Source of the DNA: CBDIHP01 sp965279195
GTDB lineage: Bacteria > Planctomycetota > Planctomycetia > Isosphaerales > Isosphaeraceae
Length of the DNA stretch: 64,000 nucleotides
Reading direction: 5' to 3'
Assembly (NCBI GenBank): GCA_965279195.1
Contig: CBDIHP010000048.1
Location: 310,001 to 374,000 of the forward strand
The notes under the pieces were generated by a model. It did no database searches and had not been told where the DNA came from. It worked only from the letters and a program-made list of their open reading frames with translations. The translations under genes and the position numbers were made by a program. Shown one piece after another: positions 42,915-51,714 of the stretch; positions within the stretch are counted from its first letter, which is position 1, and the number at the start of each line of letters is the position of its first letter.

Positions 42915-42960
42915 ACGGATGCCCCGGCCGCGTCCCACTCGCCACCCCGACGACGGCCGC

Positions 42961-43016
42961 CCCCTCTCGGGAGCAAGCTCCCACCCGGCGAGAGCGTCAG
43001 CAAGCGGACGCACTCC
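42961..43016. repeat. Decayed repeat family A fragment
   Basis: TCGGGAGCAAGCTCCCACCC and a terminal GCACTCC match one half of element A in inverted orientation. It lies just beyond family B copy 2, between the convergent Nudix and sigma-factor genes. Confidence 0.55.
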
Positions 43017-43046
43017 AGATCCGCGTCAAGGACGTTCGTTGCCCCT

Positions 43047-46000
43047 TCACTTCGTCCCATTGAGGACGGCCTGGTAATTCGTCGTCTTCCAGGCCTCGTC
43101 GCGAATGTTGAACTCCATGCGGCCCTTCTCGAAATTGAGGCGGACGGACTCGATGCGCTGGAAATCCTTGGGATCCTTGATGAGGACCACACTATCCTCC
43201 ATCGGCCCGAGCGATTCGGGCTGGACGGCCGATGCGAATTTTAACCCGGGAACCCCATCGGCCTTGCCGGGGTAGGTGAAATAGACGGTCTGCCCGACGC
43301 GGAAAATCAGGATATCCGGGGCGTTGGAACCGAGCTGGTTATCGACCCGGCCCTCGAAGGGCTTCGGCAGCGGGTGTTCGACGAACCGGAGCCCCTGCAG
43401 CACGACCAGCTTGTCGATATTCTTGCCCCGCATGAAGAAAGTATGCACCGAGCCCATACCCCGGACCAGTTGCGTCTTCAGCGGCGGATCGACCCCGGGC
43501 CGGCCGATGGTGGTGGAGGCGGATTTGCCGGTGGCGGGATCCTGGATCACGATCTTCCGGCCATCCGCCGAGATGATGCAGTCATACGCCCCGACCCGCT
43601 CGGCCTTCGGCCCCGGCCGAGCCGTTGCATCCTTCGGCGTGGCCTTCGTCTGTGGGGTGCCGGGTGCCCCCGATCCGTCATCTGCCTTCGGCTTCTCCAT
43701 CGCTGGCGTTATCGGGACCTCCGCCTTCCCCACGGGCTTCTCCAGTGGGGCTGACGGCTCATTGAGGATGGCGTTGAAATCGAGGGTTGTCCATTTCTTC
43801 TCATAGGGATCGTAATTGAGGACACCCTTCCGGCAACGGAACTGAAGGAGCTTTTTCGTGACGCTCATCATCTGACCGGGACGTGGGTCCAAAGAGAAGT
43901 TGGTGGAGACGACCTCCGCACTCTGAAGTAAGCCCAGGCTCTCGGGCACGTCGTGCGACACCCATTCGAATCCATTCTCCTCGCGAGGGGCTTTCTCGAC
44001 ATAGGTTCCGAGATACAGGCGTCGCCCCAAGAGGTAGTATAGTGATTGAGAATTCCCCCCCTTGACCTCCTCAACCGCGACGACACCCTCGACAGGCTGC
44101 TGCAACGGCAAAGCAACCAGCTTTCCGTAAGCACCGACGACGAGTTTGTCGATTCCCTGGCCTTCCATGCGGAACCCCAGGAACCTCCCCCCAAAGACGT
44201 GGATAATCCGCGTTCGGATCGGAGGATCCTGCCCAGGCTTGCCGATCGTGACCGATTGGATTGCCCCACTCCCCGCGTGATTCGCCACAATCTTCCGCCC
44301 ATCCGCGGAGATCACGTAGAGGACGTCTTGAATCGTCTCGACGGTCGGTTCGCTCTCGCGAATGGACTGTGCGGCTTTCCCGGCATCCTTGGTCTGGTTC
44401 TTCGCTGTCTCCTCGGCCTGCTTCCAGAGATCATCGAAGGTGTAACTCGTGAACTTGTCGCGGGCGACGTCGTATTCGAGATAGCCTTTGCGGCAGTTGA
44501 ACCGGTAAACCGCCCCGTCGGAATCGGCGTCCCGATAGTCCCCCAACTCCGCCGGCAATTCGTGGGTCCTCCATCGCAGATTGGCATTGCTGTCGATGGA
44601 CGTCCCCAGATAGATCTGGCGGTCGGAGCGATAGAGGATCGCGAGGATATTCGCGGAAATCGGCTCGGCGATGACGGTCCCGTCGATGGGTTTGGGCAGG
44701 TCGTAGGCGCGGAATGACCCGTTCCAACCAAGGAGCAGCTTGTCGATTCCTTTCCCTTCCATCGTGAATCCGACCATCGGAGCCTGCTTCAGGGGCACGA
44801 TCTGCGTCCGGATGGGAGGATCCACGCCGGGCTTTCCGATCGTGGCCGTGTGGAACGCCTTGGTCTGCGGATCCTGGGCCATGATCCTCCGGCCGTCCGG
44901 GGAGACGAGGTAAACGACCCCATTGACGGTCTGGACGGGACGGTCTGTTTCTCGGGCCGCCGACGCCTGCTTTTCCGCAATGTTCCCAGGTGCTGTGACT
45001 GGTATTGACTGTTCTCGAAGGGCTTCGCGCGGGCCAACTGGCAGTAGGAGCACCCGGCCGCCCCCGCGAACCGGGGATCCGACCCCGGGATATCCGGCCG
45101 CGAGCGTCTTACCGTCGGGGCTGAAGGCCACGCTCTCGATAATGAGCTTATTCGCGGCGATGGTATCGTTCAGCGAACGCTTTCGCGTGGCAACATCCCA
45201 AACCGCCACGCCGCCGCCTTCGCCAGCGTATCCTGCGGCGAGGGTCTTGTCGTCAGGGCTGAACGTCACGCTGAGGACGTAACCTTCCCTCAGAACAAGC
45301 GGCGCCTCACCCAATCGCTTGCGCCTAGCCACGTCCCAGAGCACGACCCCGCCGGCAAGGTCCGCGCGATATCCTGCGGCCACGATCCTGCCGTCGTGAC
45401 TGAAGGCGATCGCGTCCACATCGCCTTCCGCCACAGTCATCGGTTCGTCGAGGATACGTTTGTGCGTGACCGTATCCCAAAGCTCCACTTGGCTGCGGAC
45501 CGACCCGAGGCTCTTTCGATACCCCACCGCGAGGGTCCTACCGTCGGGACTGAAGGCCACACTTATGGATCCGTTAACCTCTAGCGTCTCGTCGAGAACG
45601 CGCTTGCGCGTGATCACATCCCAGAGTACGACCCCGCCATAGATGACCCCGACGCGGTCGCTGTAGCCGGCCGCCAATATCTTACCGTCGGGGCTGAAGG
45701 CCACGCTCTCGATGTGGCCCCCTCTCACGGTCAGTGGTGTGTCGAGAAAGCGCTTATGTGTGGCCACGTCCCAGAGTAGCACGCCTTCGCCGGAGCTCGT
45801 AGCGTTAGAGTCAGTGCGGCTATATGCACCGGCGAGCGTCTTCCCGTCGGGGCTGAAAGCCACGCTCTGCACGAAGCCCTCGCTCACGGTGATTGGCTCG
45901 GGGTGAAGGCGATTCGCCGTGACGACGTCCCAAAACGCCACTCCACCCCCGACGTGAGCGAGGCCCATGTATCCAGCGGCGAGCGTCTTCCCGTCGGGGC

Positions 46001-47507
46001 TGAAGGCCACGCTACGAACGCGACCCTCATCAACCGAGAGTGAGGCGGGATTTGGACGGCCGTTTTGGCCACGATCCCGCTCGAGCCGGCTGGTGTCAAT
46101 CGGTGTGGTGGAAGGCTTGACCTGGCCCGGCACCGTTCGTAAGTCTTCGATCGCCCCTTGAACTTCGCGGAGATCCTTCTCCTGGCCCCCGGCAGCGAGG
46201 CCGTTGAGCTTCTCTTCAAGACCATCCAGTCGCCGCTCGATGATGGACGCCACCGAGGAGATGATCATATGGCCGTCCTGGATGGTGTAGGACAACCCGG
46301 CCAGGCGGAGGGTGGAACGCAGGTTGGCATCGAGATTGGGCTGTACCCAGACCGGGTTCAACTTGCTTGCCGGAGTGACCTTGGCTTCGTTCAGACCGAC
46401 AGGATCGAAGTAGATGGGGACCCCTTTGGGCAAGGATTCGGACTTGGTTGTCTTCTGGAGCCACTTAAACAGGTCTTCCAGCGTCAGTTCCTCCAGAGGC
46501 AGTTCCACCTTGGTGGCGAGGGCCTTCCGGATCCTGGCGTTGGCCTCGCGGCTTGTGTCGATCGGTGTGGCGGACGGCCTGACTTGACCCGGCTCGGGCG
46601 ATGCGTTCGCAGCCTTGGGGCCCTCCTTACCCTCCTGCGGGCCGGAGGCGATGAGGAGGCTGGAGATCGTGGCGGTGCCGCCGAGGGCGAGGGTGGAGGT
46701 GGTGAGGGTGATCCACTTCGAGAACGTCATGGCTCGGAGGACTCCGCTGGCGAGGAGGGAGGCGGTCGCGGCGCCGGCGGCCTTGGTGGCGAGGGGGCCG
46801 GAAGAGAAGGCCAGGCAGGCGCGGACGGTCCGTTCGATCAGGGAGGCGGAGACGGGCCTCGGGGCGAGTATGAACGCCAGGGCCGAGGCCCCCGCGACGA
46901 TCCCGCGCCGGGCGAGACGCGTCTTGAGGACGCTCCGCGCCCGGGCCAGGCGGCTCCGCACGGTGCCGACCGGCCATCGCAGGCGCAGGGCGGCCTCGTC
47001 GTGCGTCAGTCCGTCGAGGTAGCAGAGCACCACCGGGCGCCGGAGCGTGTCCGGCAGGGCCGCGACCTCGTCGTCGACGATCGCCTTCAACTCCGACCGT
47101 TCCGCCGGCGCCTCGGCCCCGGCGGACGGGTCGGCCAGGTGCTCGGTCTCGACCGGCGATGGCTTGCGGTTCCTGGCCTGCTGCCTGGCCCTGGCGGTCA
47201 CCTTGCGGGCGACCGAGAACAGCCAGGGCCCGAGTCGATCGGCGCGACGGATGTCCCCCGCGCGTCGGACCAGGACCAGGAACGTCGCCTGGAACGCATC
47301 CTCGGCCTCGTCGTCGTCGTCGAGGCTTCGGCGGCAGACCCCCATCACGAGCGGTCCGTAGCGGGCCATCAGCGCAGCGAAGGCCGGCTCGTCGCGGCGT
47401 GCGACGAACCGCTCCAGCAACTGCTCCTCCGACAGCCCCAGGACCGACTCGCCCCGGAGGATCCCCGCCAGCGCCTCGACCGTCGCGCCGTTGTGGCTTC
47501 GCGCCAT
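43047..47507 (-). CDS. ECF sigma factor fused to a membrane segment, STN-like domain, WD40 propeller and a triplicated sensor domain
   Basis: A 1486-residue protein. Residues about 38-110 are sigma region 2 and about 145-203 sigma region 4 (LCYLDGLTHDEAALRLRWPV, GTVRSRLARARSVLKTRLAR). A membrane segment at about 263-288 (TLTTSTLALGGTATISSLLI) leads outside. Residues about 333-420 look like a secretin/STN-type domain (LPLEELTLEDLFKWLQKTT). Seven SVAFSPDGKTLAAGY-type WD40 units follow between about 46.03 and 44.99 kb. Three copies of a roughly 200-residue domain (starts near 44.94, 44.35 and 43.60 kb) share TIGKPGxDPPIRT and GIDKLV. The sigma part should bind RNA polymerase and promoters. The outer part probably senses a ligand. 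ATG 47507 has GGGAGG five bases upstream. Confidence 0.85.
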   Translation of the reverse strand: MARSHNGATVEALAGILRGESVLGLSEEQLLERFVARRDEPAFAALMARYGPLVMGVCRRSLDDDDEAEDAFQATFLVLVRRAGDIRRADRLGPWLFSVARKVTARARQQARNRKPSPVETEHLADPSAGAEAPAERSELKAIVDDEVAALPDTLRRPVVLCYLDGLTHDEAALRLRWPVGTVRSRLARARSVLKTRLARRGIVAGASALAFILAPRPVSASLIERTVRACLAFSSGPLATKAAGAATASLLASGVLRAMTFSKWITLTTSTLALGGTATISSLLIASGPQEGKEGPKAANASPEPGQVRPSATPIDTSREANARIRKALATKVELPLEELTLEDLFKWLQKTTKSESLPKGVPIYFDPVGLNEAKVTPASKLNPVWVQPNLDANLRSTLRLAGLSYTIQDGHMIISSVASIIERRLDGLEEKLNGLAAGGQEKDLREVQGAIEDLRTVPGQVKPSTTPIDTSRLERDRGQNGRPNPASLSVDEGRVRSVAFSPDGKTLAAGYMGLAHVGGGVAFWDVVTANRLHPEPITVSEGFVQSVAFSPDGKTLAGAYSRTDSNATSSGEGVLLWDVATHKRFLDTPLTVRGGHIESVAFSPDGKILAAGYSDRVGVIYGGVVLWDVITRKRVLDETLEVNGSISVAFSPDGRTLAVGYRKSLGSVRSQVELWDTVTHKRILDEPMTVAEGDVDAIAFSHDGRIVAAGYRADLAGGVVLWDVARRKRLGEAPLVLREGYVLSVTFSPDDKTLAAGYAGEGGGVAVWDVATRKRSLNDTIAANKLIIESVAFSPDGKTLAAGYPGVGSPVRGGGRVLLLPVGPREALREQSIPVTAPGNIAEKQASAARETDRPVQTVNGVVYLVSPDGRRIMAQDPQTKAFHTATIGKPGVDPPIRTQIVPLKQAPMVGFTMEGKGIDKLLLGWNGSFRAYDLPKPIDGTVIAEPISANILAILYRSDRQIYLGTSIDSNANLRWRTHELPAELGDYRDADSDGAVYRFNCRKGYLEYDVARDKFTSYTFDDLWKQAEETAKNQTKDAGKAAQSIRESEPTVETIQDVLYVISADGRKIVANHAGSGAIQSVTIGKPGQDPPIRTRIIHVFGGRFLGFRMEGQGIDKLVVGAYGKLVALPLQQPVEGVVAVEEVKGGNSQSLYYLLGRRLYLGTYVEKAPREENGFEWVSHDVPESLGLLQSAEVVSTNFSLDPRPGQMMSVTKKLLQFRCRKGVLNYDPYEKKWTTLDFNAILNEPSAPLEKPVGKAEVPITPAMEKPKADDGSGAPGTPQTKATPKDATARPGPKAERVGAYDCIISADGRKIVIQDPATGKSASTTIGRPGVDPPLKTQLVRGMGSVHTFFMRGKNIDKLVVLQGLRFVEHPLPKPFEGRVDNQLGSNAPDILIFRVGQTVYFTYPGKADGVPGLKFASAVQPESLGPMEDSVVLIKDPKDFQRIESVRLNFEKGRMEFNIRDEAWKTTNYQAVLNGTK

Positions 47508-47618
47508 ATCCACCTCCCGACCGTAACAGTGCAGGGAGTCGGATACTCAATCTTAGGAAAATGGCCGGCGTCGCGAAATATGTGGACCGCGCCGTACCGC
47601 ATATCAGGGGGCGGATGC

Positions 47619-47798
47619 GCTGGGCGCGGGTCTCCCGACCCCACCCTTACCTTCGCCGCGCCGTACCCCAGGACCGGGGTCTCCGACCGCTGCTAGAAAG
47701 CCCCCGCGTGTCGGAGCCTTCGATTTCCGGGTCTGGAGACCCGCCTCTGTTGTACCGCGTCTCAGGGCAAGGGCGGGGTCAGGAGACCCGCGCCCAGC
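47619..47798. repeat. Element E: inverted-repeat element of about 180 bases
   Basis: A left arm near 47619-47651 (GCTGGGCGCGGGTCTC...) and a right arm near 47765-47798 (GAGACCCGCGCCCAGC) are nearly perfect inverted copies, about 33 bases with a few mismatches. The interior has more GTCTCC/GGAGAC palindromes. It fills the gap between the sigma-fusion start and the end of treZ. No coding capacity is seen. It resembles a small MITE-like element but no target-site duplication was verified. Confidence 0.65.
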
Positions 47799-47819
47799 GC
47801 TTCCCGCCTCAAGGCTCGG

Positions 47820-49757
47820 TCAGAGACACTCCGGATCCGGTTCGCCGGAGTTCGGCGCGAGCACCACCGCCGACTGCCCCGGCAGGTGCCATGCGTCGTC
47901 GACCTGGAGCGGGGGGGCCCAGGTGCCGCCGTAGGCGTGGGACTCGCTCGCCCACAGGACCTCCCAGCGCCGACAGGCGGGGGGGGCGAGCAGGGGTTCG
48001 GTGAAGGTCGTCAGCGTCAGGTCGCGGCCGAGGTTGATCAGGATCAGCCGGGCGTCGTCGTCCTCGGGGAAGCCGGGGTCGAAGAAGCGGAGCGCGAAGG
48101 CGTCGGGGCCGAGGATGGCCCCTTCGAGCCGGTCGCCGCGCTGGGCGGAGAAGATCGGGTCTTCGCGACGCAACGTCAGGAGATCCTTGACCATCCGGTA
48201 GAACGGGGCGTTCGACTCCCGCTCGGAGAAGTCGAGGCGGGAATGTTCGAACGTGGTCCGATCGGTCGGGTCGGCGAACCCGTTCTGGAAGTCGGAGTGC
48301 GCGAGGCTCTGGAACGTCGTGAGGCCCTCGGCGCGGCCTTTCCGGACGGCCGAGCCGAGTTCCCCCGGGTGGTCGGCGAAGTAGAGGAACGGATTCGATG
48401 CGCCGAACTCCTGGCCCTGGAACAGCATCGGCGTGCCGGGTCCCAGCAGGAGCAGGGTCGTCATCGCCCTGGAGAGACCCGGGCTGGTGAGCCGCGAAAG
48501 CCGATCGCCCCGGGCAGAGTTGGCCACCTGGTCGTGATTCTCCAGGTAGGTCACGAACGCGGCCGACGGCAGGCCGAAGGTGGGAGTGCCTTTGGCCTGC
48601 CCTTTGAAGCGGTGGAACTGACCCTGGAACAGGTAGCCCCACTTCGTGACGGAGATCAACTCCTGGGGCGTCCCGTGGAAGTCGCGGTAGTAGCCCTCGG
48701 CGCGTCGGGTCAGGGCGACCTGCGCCGTGTGATGAAAATCGTCGTTCCAGACGGCATCGAGGCCATAGCCGCCCTTCTCCAGCGGGCGGATCAGGCGGGT
48801 GTCCTGGTCATCGTTCTCGGCGATGAGGACGATCGACCGCCCCGCGGCACGCTTGCGCGCGTGCTTGCCCAGCGAAGCAAGGAGATGCTCGGGCGATTCG
48901 TCGTGGATCGCCTGGGTGGCGTCGAGCCGGAGGCCGTCGAGGTGGAATTCATCGATCCAGTAGCCGGCGTTCGCGAGGAAGTACTCGCGGACGGGCCCGC
49001 AGTCGGGGCCGTCGAAGTTGAGCGACTGGCCCCACTCGTTGTGCTTGTGGGAGAAATAGTCTGCGAAGGCGGACTGGTAGGCCCCGTCGGGTCCGAAATG
49101 GTTGTAGACCACGTCCAGAACCACACCCAGGCCGAGGGAATGGGCCCGGTCGACGAATCGACGGAAGGCGTCGGGGGCGCCGTAGAAGTGGTAGGGGGCG
49201 AAGAGCGTGACGCCGTCGTAGCCCCAGCCGAATGAGCCGGCGAACTCATTGACGGGCATGACTTCCAGGAGCGTGATGCCCAGGTCGCGGAGTTCCTCCA
49301 GTTGCGCGGCGGCGGCGTCCCAGGTGCCCTCGGGCGTGAAGGTGCCGAGGTGCATCTCGTAGGCGACCTGCCCCTTGAGCGTGACGCCCTTCCAGTCGCG
49401 GTCGTTCCAGGCGAAGGCGTCGGGATCGACGACCATGGAGGGCCCGTGCGGGCCTTCGGGCTGGTATCGCGAGGCGGGATCGGGCAGCGAACGGTCATTG
49501 TCGAGCCGGAAGCGATAGAGCGAGCCGGGGCCGGCGGACTCGACGAGACCTTCGAAATAGCCGTCGGCGTCGCGGGCGAGAGGGAGGGCGGACTCCTCGT
49601 TGCCGGGTCCTTCGAGCACGACCTCGATGGTCTGGCAGCGGGGTGCCCAGACGCGGAAGTGGACGCCGCCGTCGGGCTGGGCCTCGGCACCGATGGGCAT
49701 GCGGCGGGCGATCTTTCGGGGCGGTGCGGACTGTTCAATCTCGGCCTGACCGGGCAT
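47820..49757 (-). CDS. treZ: Malto-oligosyltrehalose trehalohydrolase
   Basis: A 645-residue GH13 enzyme that releases trehalose from maltooligosyl-trehalose in the cytoplasm. An N-terminal CBM48-like region (GVHFRVWAPRCQTIEVVLEG) is followed by the (beta/alpha)8 barrel with EMHLGTFTPEGT, LDVVYNHFGPDG, GLRLDATQAIHD (nucleophile Asp), LIAENDD (acid/base Glu) and YLENHDQVANS. All three catalytic residues are present. Its usual partner TreY is not in this window. ATG 49757 was chosen for the N-terminus. The longer upstream frame overlaps the divergent treS start. Confidence 0.9.
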   Translation of the reverse strand: MPGQAEIEQSAPPRKIARRMPIGAEAQPDGGVHFRVWAPRCQTIEVVLEGPGNEESALPLARDADGYFEGLVESAGPGSLYRFRLDNDRSLPDPASRYQPEGPHGPSMVVDPDAFAWNDRDWKGVTLKGQVAYEMHLGTFTPEGTWDAAAAQLEELRDLGITLLEVMPVNEFAGSFGWGYDGVTLFAPYHFYGAPDAFRRFVDRAHSLGLGVVLDVVYNHFGPDGAYQSAFADYFSHKHNEWGQSLNFDGPDCGPVREYFLANAGYWIDEFHLDGLRLDATQAIHDESPEHLLASLGKHARKRAAGRSIVLIAENDDQDTRLIRPLEKGGYGLDAVWNDDFHHTAQVALTRRAEGYYRDFHGTPQELISVTKWGYLFQGQFHRFKGQAKGTPTFGLPSAAFVTYLENHDQVANSARGDRLSRLTSPGLSRAMTTLLLLGPGTPMLFQGQEFGASNPFLYFADHPGELGSAVRKGRAEGLTTFQSLAHSDFQNGFADPTDRTTFEHSRLDFSERESNAPFYRMVKDLLTLRREDPIFSAQRGDRLEGAILGPDAFALRFFDPGFPEDDDARLILINLGRDLTLTTFTEPLLAPPACRRWEVLWASESHAYGGTWAPPLQVDDAWHLPGQSAVVLAPNSGEPDPECL

Positions 49758-49983
49758 ATCCTCGACCTCGAACAAGGTTGCATCAACGGGTTGAAGGATG
49801 TTAGAGGAGGCGAGTCGCACGATCGCAAAGTCGGTGCCGCGCCCGCGTGCGAGGGATGGAACCTGATTTGCAACGTCGCCGTCCGTGACGGTCGGCGAGG
49901 GTCGTCGGGGCGAGGTCATGCCCAAGGTCCGGGCGCGGCGCCCGAGAGCCCCGAGCCGCCGACCGCCCGGGAATCCAACGCGC

Positions 49984-51627
49984 ATGCCGATCCAACCCGA
50001 CCAACCCGACTGGTACAAGGACGCCATCTTCTACGAAGTGTACGTGCGTGGATTCTTCGACTCGACCGGCGACGGCAATGGCGACCTCCGCGGGCTCACC
50101 GAGAAGCTGGATTACCTCAAGGCCCTCGGCGTCGACTGCCTCTGGCTCATGCCGATCTACGAGTCGCCCCTCAAGGACGACGGCTACGACATCGCCGACT
50201 TCCGGCAGATCCACCACTCGATCGGCAACAACGACGACTTCCGCGCCCTCACCGCCGCCGCCCACGAGCGGGGCCTCCGGATCATCGCCGACCTCGTCGT
50301 CAACCACACGTCCGACGCCCACCCCTGGTTCCAGGCCGCCCGGCGCGACCCGAATTCGCCCTACCGCGACTACTACGTCTGGAGCGACACCGACGACAGG
50401 TACCGCGACGTCCGGATCATCTTCAAGGACACCGAGGTCTCCAACTGGACCTGGGACCCCGTCGCCCGCCAGTACTTCTGGCACCGGTTCTTCCACCACC
50501 AGCCCGACCTGAACTACGACAACCCGCGCGTCCGTCGCGAGATGCTCGACATCATGGCCTTCTGGCTCGACCGTGGCATCGACGGATTCCGCGTCGACGC
50601 CGTGCCCTACCTGTTCGAGCGCGAGGGCACGAGCTGCGAGAACCTGCCGGAGACCCACGGGTTCCTCAAGGAGATGCGGACGTTCGTCGAGACGAACTAC
50701 CCCGGGGCCTTGCTGCTGGCCGAGGCCAACCAGTGGCCGAGCGACCTCCTGCCGTACTTCGGCGAGGGGGACGAGTTCCAGATGGCGTTCAACTTCCCGC
50801 TCATGCCGCGGCTGTTCATGGCCATCCGCCGCGAGGACCGCCGGCCGATCGTCGACATCATGGCCCAGATGCCGCAGATCCCGGCCAATTGCCAGTGGGC
50901 GCTCTTCCTCCGCAACCACGACGAGCTGACGCTCGAAATGGTGACCGATGAAGAACGCGACTACATGTACAACGAATACGCCAAGGATCCGAGGATGCGG
51001 ATCAACCTGGGCATCCGGCGCCGGCTGGCGCCGCTCATGGACAACGGGCGGCAGCAAATGGAGTTGCTGCACAGCCTGCTGTTTACGCTCCCCGGCACGC
51101 CGGTGCTCTACTACGGCGACGAGATCGGCATGGGGGACAACATCCACCTGGGGGACCGCAACGGCGTCCGGACGCCGATGCAGTGGTCGGGCGACCGCAA
51201 CGCCGGGTTCTCGCGGGCCGACCCGTCTTCGCTCTACCAGCCGGTCATCCTCGACCCGGTGTATCACTACCAGGCGGTCAACGTCGAGGCCCAGCTCCGG
51301 TCCCCGCATTCGATGCTGAACGCGATCAAGACGCTCATCCGCGTCCGCAAGCGTCACAAGGTCTTCGGCCGGGGCGACCTGTCGTTCATCGCCTGCGCGA
51401 ACCATCAGGTCGTCGCCTACACGCGCAAGTATGAAGATCAACTCGTTTTGGTTGTCAACAATCTGTCTCGCTACGCCGAGCCGGCCTCGCTCGACCTCAG
51501 CGGCTTCGAGGGCCTGACGCCGGTCGAGATGCTCGGCGAGCAGGAGTTCCCGACGATCGGGACCATGCCGTATTTCCTGACGTTGAGCCCCTACGGCTAC
51601 CTCTGGTTCCGGCTGGAGCAACGCTGA
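49984..51627 (+). CDS. treS: Trehalose synthase / maltose alpha-D-glucosyltransferase
   Basis: A 547-residue GH13 enzyme that interconverts maltose and trehalose. The start WYKDAIFYEVYVRGFFDSTG is the family signature. Asp205 (GFRVDAVPY), Glu247 (LLAEANQWP) and Asp313 (LRNHDELT) form the triad. The length matches stand-alone TreS, without the fused maltokinase seen in some actinobacteria and other bacteria. The gene is divergent from treZ, so both trehalose routes could share the 226-base intergenic control region. Confidence 0.93.
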   Translation: MPIQPDQPDWYKDAIFYEVYVRGFFDSTGDGNGDLRGLTEKLDYLKALGVDCLWLMPIYESPLKDDGYDIADFRQIHHSIGNNDDFRALTAAAHERGLRIIADLVVNHTSDAHPWFQAARRDPNSPYRDYYVWSDTDDRYRDVRIIFKDTEVSNWTWDPVARQYFWHRFFHHQPDLNYDNPRVRREMLDIMAFWLDRGIDGFRVDAVPYLFEREGTSCENLPETHGFLKEMRTFVETNYPGALLLAEANQWPSDLLPYFGEGDEFQMAFNFPLMPRLFMAIRREDRRPIVDIMAQMPQIPANCQWALFLRNHDELTLEMVTDEERDYMYNEYAKDPRMRINLGIRRRLAPLMDNGRQQMELLHSLLFTLPGTPVLYYGDEIGMGDNIHLGDRNGVRTPMQWSGDRNAGFSRADPSSLYQPVILDPVYHYQAVNVEAQLRSPHSMLNAIKTLIRVRKRHKVFGRGDLSFIACANHQVVAYTRKYEDQLVLVVNNLSRYAEPASLDLSGFEGLTPVEMLGEQEFPTIGTMPYFLTLSPYGYLWFRLEQR

Positions 51628-51714
51628 GCCGCGCCTTGCGGTCGGGAACAAGCAAGGCTACCGTGATCGCCGGATGGCCCCTTTTCCGGGGCCCCGGTGA
51701 TCGCGGAGGTCGTC

